NCBI GenBank assembly: GCA_050251715.1
Contig: JBFWMG010000003.1
Location: forward strand, 62,001-126,000
DNA: 64,000 nt
Origin: JBFWMG01 sp050251715
Lineage (GTDB): Bacteria > Desulfobacterota > Desulfovibrionia > Desulfovibrionales > Desulfovibrionaceae
Direction: 5' to 3'
The position numbers were made by a program, and so were the translations under genes. This document shows positions 23,940 through 33,318 of this stretch, piece after piece (within the stretch, counting starts at the first letter, position 1; each line of letters begins with the position of its first letter). Below the pieces are notes generated by a model. It did not search any database and was not told the origin of the DNA. It saw nothing but the letters and a program-made list of their open reading frames with translations.

Positions 23940-25469
23940 TCAGCCCTTGGTAGCGATGCAGTAGTTGCATTTGCCCGCGTGTTTGACCGTATACATGGCC
24001 TGGTCAGCGGCCTTGAGCAGGGTGTCCTCGTCCTCGCCGTGGTCCGGGAACACGCTGATGCCGATGGACGCGCTCAAACGGCATGATGTGCCGCAGGCCT
24101 CGAAGGGCGTGCACAGGGCGTCGATGCATTTGGTGGCCACGCGTTCGGCGGCTTCCCTGGTTTCGATATTTTGCAGCACCACCACGAACTCGTCGCCGCC
24201 GAACCGGGCCACCGTGTCCATGGAGCGCAGCTCGCGGCGCAGGCGGGTGGCGACCTGCCTGAGCACCGCATCGCCCACTTCATGTCCCAGTGTGTCGTTG
24301 ATGGGCTTGAAATGGTCCAAATCCACGAAGAGCACGGCCAAAAGCGTCTTGTAGCGCTTGGCTTCCAATACGGCCTGGCGCAGGCGGTCCATGAGCAGGA
24401 TGCGGTTGGGCAGCCCGGTCAGCGTGTCATGCAGCGCCATGTGGCGGATGCGTTTCTCCGTTTCCTTGCGGCTGGAAATATCCTGTCCCACGGCTTGGTA
24501 TTCCACGGCCTGGCCGGCGTCATCAAAGAAACCGCGTACGGTCCATTGGCACCACAGGGTATCGTTGCCGTTGGTTCCGGCTGCCCGGACTTCGAACTGG
24601 GCGGTGGGCTGGGCCTTGGTCAGTGTCGCGATCTGCTGTTGGACCTCTCCGAGGTCGTCCAGATGGAAATGGCTGTGGAACGTATGCACATCGGGGGCTG
24701 TTCCCCTTGCGGGGTGAAAATGGCGGGCGCAGGCCGTGTTCAGGAAGGTCAGCGATCCGTTGGGATGGAAGCGGCAGACGAATTCCGTCTGGTCCTCCAC
24801 GATGGCGCGGTAGCGCTCCTCGCTGGCCTGCAGGGCGCGCTGGGCCTCCTTGCATTCTTCCACTTCCTTGTGCAGCGCCATGTTGGCCAGGGTGAGCGCC
24901 TGCTTTTTTTCCAGCAAACCGATGTTGGCCTCTTCCAACTCCTTGTTCTTGAGCACGGCGCTCTCAAAGGTGGAGAGCAGCAGGTCTATGGCATGCACCT
25001 GGTTCAGGTTGATGCGGTGCATGCGGCCCTTGAACAGGATTTCCATGCCCGATGCGTCCTGGTCCGTCCGCCGCAGTTGCAGGTTGGCCAGGATATAGTG
25101 GATGCGCGACAGGAGGAAGTGGGTGTCAAAGGGCTTGGTGACGTAGCTGTTGGCGCCGCAGGTGAGGCCTTCGATGACGTCTTCCGGGTCGGAAAGGTTG
25201 GTGAGCAGGATGACGGGAAGATCCCGGGTGGCCTCCTGGCCGCGGATGGTCCGGCACAGCTGGTGGCCGCTCATCTCAGGCATGACGATGTCTGAAATGA
25301 CGATGTCGGGCGCAAGGGCCGGGAGCATGGCGAGCGCCTCCATCCCATTGGCGGCGGCAGCGCACTTGAACCCGTGTTCTTCCAGGGTGCATTGCAGTTG
25401 CAATGCCTGGGTTGGGCTGTCCTCGACAATGAGTATGGAAACGTTTTTTGGATTAACCTCGGGAACCAT
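23940..25469 (-). CDS. response regulator with PAS and diguanylate cyclase (GGDEF) domains
   Basis: A 509-residue signalling protein. Receiver domain at about 12-130 (ILIVEDSPTQALQLQ, phospho-acceptor Asp in DIVISDIVMPEMSG, and VTKPFD); a coiled coil at about 165-215; a PAS domain at about 215-330 (RYRAIVEDQTEFVCRFHPNG); a GGDEF domain from about 340. The active-site motif is an intact FGGDEF and an RSMD inhibitory site lies five residues before it, so it should make cyclic-di-GMP and be product-inhibited. Start at 25469 (MVPEVNPKN) chosen because the family begins just before the receiver. Confidence 0.92.
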   Translation of the reverse strand: MVPEVNPKNVSILIVEDSPTQALQLQCTLEEHGFKCAAAANGMEALAMLPALAPDIVISDIVMPEMSGHQLCRTIRGQEATRDLPVILLTNLSDPEDVIEGLTCGANSYVTKPFDTHFLLSRIHYILANLQLRRTDQDASGMEILFKGRMHRINLNQVHAIDLLLSTFESAVLKNKELEEANIGLLEKKQALTLANMALHKEVEECKEAQRALQASEERYRAIVEDQTEFVCRFHPNGSLTFLNTACARHFHPARGTAPDVHTFHSHFHLDDLGEVQQQIATLTKAQPTAQFEVRAAGTNGNDTLWCQWTVRGFFDDAGQAVEYQAVGQDISSRKETEKRIRHMALHDTLTGLPNRILLMDRLRQAVLEAKRYKTLLAVLFVDLDHFKPINDTLGHEVGDAVLRQVATRLRRELRSMDTVARFGGDEFVVVLQNIETREAAERVATKCIDALCTPFEACGTSCRLSASIGISVFPDHGEDEDTLLKAADQAMYTVKHAGKCNYCIATKG

Positions 25470-25672
25470 TTGGCTCTTCCCCTTGTGCAGGACATCGCCA
25501 CCCCAGGAACCTGTAATACATAGCTGCGGATAAGCTGGTCTGTAAAGGAGAAACATGACGCGCGGCCGGCTACGGGTCCGTAAACGCCGCGTGGGGGTTG
25601 TTTCGGCTGCCGGGGCGTGGCATGGTGGAGGCCGGAATGGTGCGTCCGACACGCATCCGCCGGAGGGGGACC

Positions 25673-26668
25673 ATGAGCAACGGCCAGCGGGATATACGAG
25701 GACCAGAGGACATAAGCGCCATAGCGGGCGCGTACCAGCGGTGCCGCGTGCTGCTTACCGCGTTCGAGCTTGGGGTGTTCACCGCCATTGGCGGGGCGGC
25801 GCTTTCGGCCCGCAAGGTGGCCGAGCGCATCGGCGCGGACGCGCGGGCCACGGAGCGGCTGCTGTGCGCCCTGCATGTCATGGGGCTTGTGGTGCGCGAA
25901 GGCGGCCTGTTCCGCAACACCGCCGTGTCGGCCCGCTGCCTGTGCCAGGGGGGCGACCTGTACATGTCCGGCCTTGGGCACATGGCGCGGCAATACGAGC
26001 GGTGGGCCACGCTTACGCCCGCAGTGCGCGCGGGGGGCGCGGTCGTGCCCCAGGGCCGTGATGACGACCAGGGGCGCGAGGCGTTCATAGCGGCCATGCA
26101 TGCCCGGGCCTTGGAAACGGCGGACGCCCTGGTGGCCCGCATCGGCATGGACGGCGTGGCGCGCGTTCTGGATGTGGGCGGCGGGTCCGGCGTGTATGCC
26201 ATGGCCATGTGCCGGGCGGCGTCCCGCGTGCGGGCCACGGTGTTCGATCTGCCCCAGGTCACGCCGCTCACGCGGCGGTATGTGGCGGCGGGCGGGTTTG
26301 AGGCGCGCATCGGCATCGTCGAGGGCGATTACCGCGAGGCGGCGTTCGGCGAGGGTTTTGACCTGGTGTTCCTTTCCGCCATAGCGCACATCAATTCGCC
26401 CGAGGTGAACCGTTCCCTCCTGCGGCGGGCGTATGCCGCGCTCGTACCGGGCGGGCGCATCGTGGTGCAGGATTTTATCATGGACGCGGACCGCATGCGT
26501 CCGGCCATGGGCGTGTTCTTTGCGCTCAACATGCTGGTCAGCACCGATGCGGGCGACGCGTATACCGAGGCGGAGATCCGGGGCTGGCTGGAAGATGCCG
26601 GATGTGTGGGCGTGGAGCGTGTGGAAACCGGCCCCAACACCACCATGCTCATTGGCCACAAGGCCTAG
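25673..26668 (+). CDS. SAM-dependent O-methyltransferase (caffeoyl/acetylserotonin-type fold)
   Basis: A 331-residue methyltransferase. The N-terminal part (about 15-90) is the dimerisation winged helix of small-molecule O-methyltransferases (AYQRCRVLLTAFELGVFTAI..ALSARKVAERIGADARATERLLCALHVMGLV). The catalytic domain has SAM motif I VLDVGGGSGVYAM (about 165-177), FDLPQVTPL, and VPGGRIVVQDFIMD. The substrate cannot be read. GGAGGGGGA precedes the ATG. The next methyltransferase starts 4 bases after its stop, so the pair is one transcript. Confidence 0.85.
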   Translation: MSNGQRDIRGPEDISAIAGAYQRCRVLLTAFELGVFTAIGGAALSARKVAERIGADARATERLLCALHVMGLVVREGGLFRNTAVSARCLCQGGDLYMSGLGHMARQYERWATLTPAVRAGGAVVPQGRDDDQGREAFIAAMHARALETADALVARIGMDGVARVLDVGGGSGVYAMAMCRAASRVRATVFDLPQVTPLTRRYVAAGGFEARIGIVEGDYREAAFGEGFDLVFLSAIAHINSPEVNRSLLRRAYAALVPGGRIVVQDFIMDADRMRPAMGVFFALNMLVSTDAGDAYTEAEIRGWLEDAGCVGVERVETGPNTTMLIGHKA

Positions 26669-26672
26669 CTCC

Positions 26673-27299
26673 ATGCCCGGAGCGGATGCGTATGCCCGCG
26701 TCGCAACGGTTTACGACCTGTTGCTCAACCCCTTTCTGGATCCCTTGCGGCGCGCGGTGGTGCGCCGCGTCACCGCCCAGGGAGCGGCCACGGCGCTGGA
26801 TTTGTGCTGCGGTACGGGCCGCCAGCTGATTATGCTGCGCCGGGCCGGAGTGGCCGCCACCGGCGTGGACGCCTCGCCAGCCATGCTGGCCCGCGCCCGC
26901 CGCGCCAGTCCGCCGGACATCGCCTATCTTCTGGAGGACGCCACGGCCACGTCGTTGCCCGGGGGTGCTTTCGATGCGGTCATTGTCTCCTTTGCCCTGC
27001 ACGAGAAAGCCGCCGGGGTGCGCGACGCCATGCTGGCCGAGGTGCGGCGCGCGCTTGCGCCCGGCGGTGTGGGCTATGTGCTCGACTACCTGTGGCCGGA
27101 AACGCCCCACGCCCGGCGGATGCACCGGTTGGTGGCCGTGGTGGAGCGCCTTGCGGGGAGGGAGCACGCGGCCCAGTACCGCGCGTTCATGGGGCGCGGC
27201 GGGCTTGCGGCGCTGCTGGAACGCAACGGCCTGACCTGCGCCGGGCGGGAGATGTTTTTGGGAGGGGCGGTGGGGCTGTGCGCGGTGCGTGTGGCGTGA
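26673..27299 (+). CDS. class I SAM-dependent methyltransferase (UbiE/COQ5-like)
   Basis: A 208-residue methyltransferase. Motif I ALDLCCGTGRQLIML (about 41-55), then GVDASPAMLARAR, LPGGAFDAVIVSFALHEK and ALAPGGVGYVLDYLWPE are the standard class I steps. The small size and DASPAML element resemble UbiE/COQ5-type quinone or small-molecule methylases. It is coupled to the methyltransferase at 25673. I see no neighbour that fixes the substrate. Confidence 0.8.
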   Translation: MPGADAYARVATVYDLLLNPFLDPLRRAVVRRVTAQGAATALDLCCGTGRQLIMLRRAGVAATGVDASPAMLARARRASPPDIAYLLEDATATSLPGGAFDAVIVSFALHEKAAGVRDAMLAEVRRALAPGGVGYVLDYLWPETPHARRMHRLVAVVERLAGREHAAQYRAFMGRGGLAALLERNGLTCAGREMFLGGAVGLCAVRVA

Positions 27300-27367
27300 C
27301 CTGCCCCCTGGCCAACGGGGCGCGCCGCGCGCGTCCCGAACCATAAACCGGGTGGGCGCGGGCCTCG

Positions 27368-27820
27368 CTACTGTTCGCCGCCTTCGGTGGGTGCCTCGGC
27401 CATGTGGTCGTTCAGGTCGGCGCGCAACGCCTGACGCAGCACTTCGCCGTATTCTTCCAGACCCTTGGTGTGGATGCCGGCCACCATTTCCTCCACGCTC
27501 TTGACCTCTTCAAAATCCTTGTTAAAGGCGCACAATAAAAAGATGCCGAGCTTTTTGCCGCCCCGACCGTCCACTGTGGCGAGCACATTGTACTGCTTGA
27601 GGGTCTTCTTGAAGCTGTCGGGCATGCCCGGCGTGCGCACGAGCAGGTCTTTGGGATAGAAGAGGTAGGTGATGGTCACGCCCGGGCTTTCGAGCGGGCG
27701 GTTCTGGAACCCGGCGTTGACGTAGAGTCCTTCCTGGGCCTTGGCGGCGTCCAGCACGCCGAACAGGTCGGCGGCAATGATTTCGGCTTCGCTGCGCTCG
27801 TCTGCGGGCGGTTGTTGCAT
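27368..27820 (-). CDS. hypothetical protein, 150 residues
   Basis: A soluble protein (MQQPPADERSEAEIIAADLFGVLDAAKAQEG...) with an alpha/beta pattern: GVTITYLFYPKDLLVRTPG, KQYNVLATVDGRGGKKLGIFLLCAFNKDFEEVKS. AGGGAGGACC lies 5 bases before the ATG. It follows the DUF2141 gene by 23 bases on the same strand and likely shares its transcript. No family recognised. Confidence 0.6.
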   Translation of the reverse strand: MQQPPADERSEAEIIAADLFGVLDAAKAQEGLYVNAGFQNRPLESPGVTITYLFYPKDLLVRTPGMPDSFKKTLKQYNVLATVDGRGGKKLGIFLLCAFNKDFEEVKSVEEMVAGIHTKGLEEYGEVLRQALRADLNDHMAEAPTEGGEQ

Positions 27821-27843
27821 CGGTGGTCCTCCCTGCGGCGCGA

Positions 27844-28299
27844 TTATTTGAGGGAAATGGTCAGCGTGGTCATGCCGGCCTTGTATTCGAACGCCGCCTC
27901 TTCCCACTCCGGCGGACCGAACATGCCGTCCACGTTGTTGGAAAACATGCGCTTTTCCGTGCGGATGCCCAGGAAGTTGCGGTCCACCTGGCCGTTGTTG
28001 TTGGCGTCGTGGAACACGAAGACCGCGTAGGTGCCGTAGGCCAGGCTGGGAAAGGGCATGGATGCGGTGTGGTCCCTGATAATCATGTTGGCGCTGCGCA
28101 CGAAGCGTTGCAGGTAGGCAGCCTTGGAATCGTACATCTCGAGCTTGATGATGCCATTGTTGGACGGGATGTCCGTGATGGTGATTTGCAGGGTGCCGGC
28201 ACCGTCATCCGCGTCTGCGCAAGATGGGTGGACAAAGGCCAGCGCGCAGGCGGCGGCCAGTATCAGAGCCAGAAGAAGGGGGGGGTGTTGTTTTCGCAT
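27844..28299 (-). CDS. DUF2141 family exported protein
   Basis: A 151-residue protein with a signal peptide (LLLALILAAACALAFVHPSCA, cut about residue 29). The mature part is the DUF2141 beta-sandwich: GTLQITITDIPSNNGIIKLEMYDS, then LAYGTYAVFVFHDANNNGQVDRNFLGIRTE and FSNN, the family hallmark with HDAN.NG..D resembling a calcium-binding loop. Periplasmic or surface location. Function of the family is unknown. Confidence 0.85.
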   Translation of the reverse strand: MRKQHPPLLLALILAAACALAFVHPSCADADDGAGTLQITITDIPSNNGIIKLEMYDSKAAYLQRFVRSANMIIRDHTASMPFPSLAYGTYAVFVFHDANNNGQVDRNFLGIRTEKRMFSNNVDGMFGPPEWEEAAFEYKAGMTTLTISLK

Positions 28300-28319
28300 G
28301 GGCGGGTAAATACTTCCTC

Positions 28320-30857
28320 TTAACGGACTTGTCCAGAGTGGCCGACCATGACATCGCGGATGACGGACTCGAGGGCTTTCATGTCCACTGGCTTGGCGAT
28401 GTAGCCGTCCATGCCCGCATCGAGGAAGGTTTCCCGATCGCCCTGCATGGCGTGGGCGGTCATGGCGATGATGGGGATGGATGTGTCGAACATGCCGCCG
28501 GGAGCGTGGCGGATGGCGTTGGTTGCCGCCATACCGTCCATGACCGGCATCTGGATGTCCATGATGACAAGATCAAAGGTATTGCGGGCCAGTGTCTCAA
28601 TCGCCTCCTTGCCCGACGTGGCCAAGGTGACGCTGTGTCCCATGGCTTCGAGCATCCGCATGGCCGCCACCGCATTGACCGGGTCGTCTTCGGCCAGCAG
28701 GATGCGGCGGCCCGGTGCGTCCTGGATCGGCTGGTGGGGCGGATCCAGGGAGGCGGAGGCGGGCCTTGCCTGGCCAAAGGGCAGGCTCACATACATGGCC
28801 GTGCCCTGGTCCAGGTCCGAGTCCACGGTCATGGAGCCCCCAAGCAGGGCGACGAGCCGCTTGACGATGCTGAGTCCCAAACCGGCGCCCTGGTGGACGC
28901 GGGTGTAGGAGCCGTCCGCCTGGGCGAAGGGTTCGAAAACGTGGTCGATATTGTCCGGCGCGATGCCGATGCCGGTATCCGCCACGATGAAAAGAAGGCG
29001 CGTGCCCCCCTGGGGGGGAGGCACGGGGAGTGCCGACAGCTCCATGGCCACGCCGCCGCGTTCGGTGAATTTGATGGCGTTGCCCAGGAGGTTGAACAGG
29101 ATCTGCCGCAGCCGCCCCTCGTCGCCCAGCATCTGTCCCCGGGCCTGCGGCGCAATGGACAGCGACAGGTTCAGGCCTTTGGCGTCCGCCTCTGGTTGGA
29201 AAAGGCGCACGACGGTTTCCGCCACATCGGCGGGGCTGAACGACGTCGTGACCATTTTGCTGGAGCCCGATTCGATCTTGGAGAGGTTGAGCACGTCATC
29301 GAGCAGGGCCAGGAGTCCCCTCCCGGACGAGAGCGCCAGTTCGACGAAATGGTGTTGCGTTGCGTCAAGCGGTGTGCCGCCGAGCAGTTGCAGCATGCCC
29401 AGCACGCCATTGAGCGGGGTGCGCACCTCATGGCTCATGTTGGCCAGGAACTGGCTTTTGACCAGGTTGGCGTGTTCCGCGACCTCTTTGGCACGCTGGA
29501 GTTCCCGCTCCGAATGTTTGCGCTCCGATATGTCGCGGATCACGCCCTCCACGGCCACCACCTCGCCCGTGTGCCTGTCGGTGATGCATCGGGCATTGGC
29601 CTCGGCGTCGAAGATTGTGCCGTCCTTGCGCCTCACGGGGACATGGAATCCTTCCACCGCCCCTTCCCGCAGGATCTGTTGCCGGAAGGCGTCCCAGTCC
29701 TGCTGGGTGATGAAGGTGGGCGCCACCGCGGCGTTGCGCAACGCCTCGGGGGCATCATGGCCGAGCATGCGCTGGGCCGAGTGATTGAAAAGTTGCAGTC
29801 GGCCCTCCATGCCGATTCGAAAATAACCGTCCAGGATGTTGTCGAAGATGTTGCGGTAGCGCTCCTCGCTTTCGCGCAGTGCCTCCTCGGTGCGCAGCCG
29901 GTCGGTTACGTCGTGGGAAATGGACATGCCCCAGATGACGTCGCCCGCCTCGTTGCGGATGGGCAGGGTTCTGGTCTCCCGGATACGGTCGCCAAAGGAG
30001 AGTTCGAGCACGGCGCTGCGCCCGGCCAGGGCTTCATGGTAGGCGGCGCGCAGGTTCGGCAGGTTTTCTCCAGGAAAGACCTGGTCCACCGTTCGCCCCT
30101 CCACGGTATATTTCGTCTGCTCGCTTTCGGGAAAGACGGTGCCGTCCGCCAGGATGTAGCGCAGGTCCGCGTCAAAAAGGTAGACCGCGCCGTTGGGGTA
30201 GTTTTCCGCCAGGCAGCGGTGGAGGCGCTCGTTGCGGGACAATGCCTGGTGCATGCGTTCGAAGTACATGAGCAGGATGGCGATGGCCGTCAGCAAGCCA
30301 AGGGCCGCGCCCAGGAGAAAGCCCCATGGCGCGAACCATTCCGTGGTGCGCAGGAGGGGATAGTCGAGTTTGTGCACACCCCAGGCAATGAGCGAGAACC
30401 CGGCCAGCCGCCCGGCAAAGGACCGTGTGTTGGGTATGCGCAGCAGCGTGACGCCGGTTATGATCTGTGCATAGCCCAAAAAGAGGAACGTGGGCAGGGC
30501 GATGACCAGGAACGGCGCGTCAAGGCTGATGCTTGCCGCCACCCAGCCCAGGGTGAGCAGGGTGGCGACGGGCCAGAAGCGCGACAGGCGCTTGTCCGCG
30601 AACTCCAGTACGCCCCAGAGGAGGAAAAAGGCGCTGCCCACGGAAAAGAACTGGCTGGCGATCTGCAGGAAGTCGTTGTCCCCCCGCGTGATGAGCAGCA
30701 GTTGAAAGGCGAAGCGCAGGGTGTACAACAGCCAACTGAGCGTCCATTGAAAGAGGAAGCGTTTGGCGTATTGGCGATAGAGGAAATAGTGGACCAGGCA
30801 AAGAATGCCCGATGTCACAAGACAGGCGATGACGGAAGGTGGCAGCCAGTGGGCCAT
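28320..30857 (-). CDS. hybrid sensor histidine kinase/response regulator
   Basis: An 845-residue membrane kinase. About 1-215: six or seven membrane helices forming a sensor-like domain. Two PAS domains follow (about 220-340, ENYPNGAVYLFDADLRYI; about 345-465, RYRNIFDNILDGYFRIG). The HisKA phospho-site is FLANMSHEVRTPLNGVLGM; the HATPase domain has NLLGNAIKFT, VADTGIGI and GAGLGLSI. A C-terminal receiver ends the protein (ILLAEDDPVNA, DLVIMDIQMPVMDGM). All key motifs are intact. No dedicated response-regulator partner is adjacent. The upstream ORF extension to 30998 has no membrane or family signal, so I start at MAHWLPPS. Confidence 0.92.
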   Translation of the reverse strand: MAHWLPPSVIACLVTSGILCLVHYFLYRQYAKRFLFQWTLSWLLYTLRFAFQLLLITRGDNDFLQIASQFFSVGSAFFLLWGVLEFADKRLSRFWPVATLLTLGWVAASISLDAPFLVIALPTFLFLGYAQIITGVTLLRIPNTRSFAGRLAGFSLIAWGVHKLDYPLLRTTEWFAPWGFLLGAALGLLTAIAILLMYFERMHQALSRNERLHRCLAENYPNGAVYLFDADLRYILADGTVFPESEQTKYTVEGRTVDQVFPGENLPNLRAAYHEALAGRSAVLELSFGDRIRETRTLPIRNEAGDVIWGMSISHDVTDRLRTEEALRESEERYRNIFDNILDGYFRIGMEGRLQLFNHSAQRMLGHDAPEALRNAAVAPTFITQQDWDAFRQQILREGAVEGFHVPVRRKDGTIFDAEANARCITDRHTGEVVAVEGVIRDISERKHSERELQRAKEVAEHANLVKSQFLANMSHEVRTPLNGVLGMLQLLGGTPLDATQHHFVELALSSGRGLLALLDDVLNLSKIESGSSKMVTTSFSPADVAETVVRLFQPEADAKGLNLSLSIAPQARGQMLGDEGRLRQILFNLLGNAIKFTERGGVAMELSALPVPPPQGGTRLLFIVADTGIGIAPDNIDHVFEPFAQADGSYTRVHQGAGLGLSIVKRLVALLGGSMTVDSDLDQGTAMYVSLPFGQARPASASLDPPHQPIQDAPGRRILLAEDDPVNAVAAMRMLEAMGHSVTLATSGKEAIETLARNTFDLVIMDIQMPVMDGMAATNAIRHAPGGMFDTSIPIIAMTAHAMQGDRETFLDAGMDGYIAKPVDMKALESVIRDVMVGHSGQVR

Positions 30858-31082
30858 GCTGTTCCCAACGCAAGAGGTGGTATCGAACCGGACTCCCCTG
30901 CCTGGAACTGTGGCGCCGACGACGGTGGTGTTTTTCCTGGCCGGGGGGGAACTGTTTACAATGAATGGAATCCTAGCAGACCTGACGTCCTGTGACAATT
31001 AGTTTCCATTCTTCGCGGTTGCGTTGCCGGATTTCTGGGGTATGTTGGAGGCGGGTGCAAAGAGATGCCCAAGGAGGACGCC

Positions 31083-32060
31083 ATGGACCATGCCGTACGC
31101 ATACACGAGACCGGCGGCCCCGAGGTGTTGCGCTACGAGACCTTTGATCCGGGCGAACCCGGTCCGGGCGAGGTTTTGGTGCGGCAGGAAGCCATGGGGT
31201 GCAATTTTATCGACGTCTACAACCGCACGGGACTCTATCCGCTGCCCGCGCTGCCCGCCGTGCTGGGCAAGGAGGGCGCGGGCGTGGTGGAGGCCGTGGG
31301 CGCGGGCGTGAGCGAGGTGCGGGTGGGCGACCGGGTGGCCTACGCCGCCATGCTGTCCGGCGGTTACGCCACGCGCCGGGTCATTGCCGCCCATCGCCTG
31401 GTGGTCCTGCCCGAGGGCATTTCCTTTGCCACGGCGGCGGGCATGATGCTGCGCGGCATGACCGCGCGGTACCTGCTGCACGGCTGCCATCCCGTGGGCC
31501 GGGGCGACACCGTGCTGCTGCATGCGGCGGCGGGCGGCGTGGGCAGCATCGTCAGCCAATGGGCCGCGTATCTGGGGGCCACGGTCATCGGCACCGTGGG
31601 TTCCGAGGCCAAGGAAGTCCTGGCGCGCGTGGGCGGCTGCGCCCACGTCATCCGCTACGACAAGGAGGATTTCGTGGCCCGCGTGCGGGACATCACCGGC
31701 GGGCGGGGGGTGGACGTGGTCTACGACGCCGTGGGCAAGGCGGTGTTTTTGCCCTCGCTCGACTGCCTGCGACCGCGCGGCACCATGGTCACCTTTGGCA
31801 ACGCGTCGGGCGCGGTGGAACCGTTCGCGCCGTCGCTGCTGGCGCAAAAGGGCTCGCTGTTCCTCACGCGGCCCATTCTCAAGGACTATACCGACAGCCG
31901 CGAGGATCTGCTGGAACATGCCCGCGACCTGTTCGACGTGGTGGGGTGCGGCGCGGTGGCCATCGCCATCGGCAACAGCTTCCCGCTGGCCGAGGCGGCC
32001 CAGGCGCACCGCATCCTGGAGGGCCGGGGCACGCACGGCTCCACCATCCTGACGCCCTGA
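31083..32060 (+). CDS. NADPH:quinone oxidoreductase (Qor, zeta-crystallin type)
   Basis: A 325-residue medium-chain dehydrogenase/reductase without catalytic zinc ligands. Starts MDHAVRIHETGGPEVLRYE; the GroES-like domain has GCNFIDVYNRTGLYPLPALPAVLGKEGAGVVEAVG, and the Rossmann domain LLHAAAGGVGSIVSQWAAYLGATVIGTVGS with the AAxGGVG motif for NADPH. Ends in AHRILEGRGTHGSTILTP, as in Qor. It reduces quinones by one electron. AAGGAGG lies 8 bases before the ATG, and a terminator follows. Confidence 0.93.
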   Translation: MDHAVRIHETGGPEVLRYETFDPGEPGPGEVLVRQEAMGCNFIDVYNRTGLYPLPALPAVLGKEGAGVVEAVGAGVSEVRVGDRVAYAAMLSGGYATRRVIAAHRLVVLPEGISFATAAGMMLRGMTARYLLHGCHPVGRGDTVLLHAAAGGVGSIVSQWAAYLGATVIGTVGSEAKEVLARVGGCAHVIRYDKEDFVARVRDITGGRGVDVVYDAVGKAVFLPSLDCLRPRGTMVTFGNASGAVEPFAPSLLAQKGSLFLTRPILKDYTDSREDLLEHARDLFDVVGCGAVAIAIGNSFPLAEAAQAHRILEGRGTHGSTILTP

Positions 32061-32074
32061 TCCCGTCCCGCAAC

Positions 32075-32106
32075 GAAAAAGCCCACGGCGCGCCGTGGGC
32101 TTTTTC
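32075..32106. terminator. bidirectional terminator after qor
   Basis: A perfect palindrome of AAAAAGCCCACGGC and its complement, with T runs on both sides, 15 bases after the qor stop. Confidence 0.92.
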
Positions 32107-32216
32107 GTCGCTGCCTGTACTGCTCCCCCATCTCTCCCTGCTGTTTCCTTCTCGAAGCCTTGCGGCTCACGGCACCAGATGAACCGTCTTCCATGCCTTC
32201 GTTCACACCACGAGTC

Positions 32217-32439
32217 CGCCTGCCTGGGGAACTCTCTTGTCCCAGCCGCGTCCATCTCCCCCGCCAGCCGCCCGCCTGGGGAATTCGCTTGTCCCAACCG
32301 TATCCACCTCCCCAGCCAGCAGTTTTTGGGGAAAGAGATAGGAGAGAGGATGGGGGTCCGGGGGAAGGAGAGAGGAAAGGGAAAACCCCTTTTTATGCTT
32401 GGAAAAAGGGGTTTTCCCTTTCCTCTCTCCTTCCCCCGG
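32217..32439. repeat. dispersed intergenic repeat, copy 2, with 37-bp perfect hairpin
   Basis: Three parts. 32217-32268 and 32269-32320 are two imperfect tandem units of about 52 bases (both with CCTGGGGAA, CTTGTCCCA, CCGCCAGC/CCAGCCAGC). 32321-32357 is a linker also found in copy 1. 32358-32394 and 32403-32439 are a perfect 37-base inverted repeat with the 8-base loop ATGCTTGG. No reading frame is supported. It lies between the converging qor and tupA-like genes and could act as a strong two-way terminator or a mobile repeat. Confidence 0.88.
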
Positions 32440-32466
32440 GGCTTTGCGTGCCCGGGCGGGCGTGGC

Positions 32467-33318
32467 CTAGTGGTCGTACTGCTTGGCGTAGGCCGCGTCG
32501 TTGTACAGGCCTTCCCCATACAAATCGCTGCCATAGGAGGCGATGATGCGCTGCCCGGCGGCGGAGGCCACAAAGTCGATGAACGCCGCGGCGAGTGTTT
32601 GGCCGGAGGTGGCGCCCTCGGGTTGGCACAGGGCGTGGTAGGTGTTGATGAGGAATACGTCGCCCCGGTACAGCACCTTCAGGTTGTGCATCTCCTTCTT
32701 GGCCGCCACCCACGTGCTGGAATCGGTCATGAAATAGCCTTTCTCGGCATCGGCCCGCTTGAGCGTGGCCATCATGAAATCCTTGGTCACCACGTACCAG
32801 TCGCCCGCAGGCTCGATGCCCGCGTTTTTCCATGCGGCCAGCTCTTTCTTGTGCGTGCCGGAATTGTCGCCGCGCGAGAAGAACAGCGCCTTGGCCGTGG
32901 CGATGCGGCCATAGGCGTCCGCCGCGCTGGCGGCCGTCGCGATCTTGGCCGGGTCGGCGGCGGCGCCCACCACATAGAATTCATTGGAGCCGATGAGGGT
33001 GCGCTTGATGGCCCAGCCGTCGGTTACCGCCTTTTTCTCCGCTGCGGGCGCATGGACCATTATCATGTCCACGGCCTTGTCCTGCAGGAGTTTGAGGGAC
33101 GCGCCGGAACCGGCCTTGACCCAGCACATGTTGGAATCATGCTGGGCGTTGAAGGCGTTGGCCAGCGCTTCGAGCAGGCCCAGTTCGCCGGGGCTGCCCG
33201 TGGCCAGGCTGAAGGCGTTGTGGCCGGAACCATAGGTGGCGGTGCATTCCGCCGCCTGCATGGGCGCGGCCAGCAGCAGGCAGATGACGAGTATGGACGC
33301 GGAAAAAAAGTGACGCAT
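32467..33318 (-). CDS. tungstate/oxyanion-binding protein, TupA-like
   Basis: A 283-residue periplasmic binding protein with a signal peptide (FFSASILVICLLLAAPMQA). The TupA-type signatures are ATGSPGELGLLEALANAFNAQHD, KAGSGASLKLLQDKAVDMIMVHAPAAEKKAV, SNEFYVVGAAADPAKI and LFFSRGDNSGTHKKELAAWKNAGI. The family binds tungstate (or molybdate) for an ABC importer; sulfate reducers use tungsten in formate dehydrogenases. The usual permease and ATPase genes are not adjacent, so this is an orphan binding protein. Confidence 0.78.
   Translation of the reverse strand: MRHFFSASILVICLLLAAPMQAAECTATYGSGHNAFSLATGSPGELGLLEALANAFNAQHDSNMCWVKAGSGASLKLLQDKAVDMIMVHAPAAEKKAVTDGWAIKRTLIGSNEFYVVGAAADPAKIATAASAADAYGRIATAKALFFSRGDNSGTHKKELAAWKNAGIEPAGDWYVVTKDFMMATLKRADAEKGYFMTDSSTWVAAKKEMHNLKVLYRGDVFLINTYHALCQPEGATSGQTLAAAFIDFVASAAGQRIIASYGSDLYGEGLYNDAAYAKQYDH

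Noticed and set aside
28224..30995. Plus-strand ORF of 923 residues
   Set aside because: Antisense of the hybrid histidine kinase, which has all catalytic motifs.
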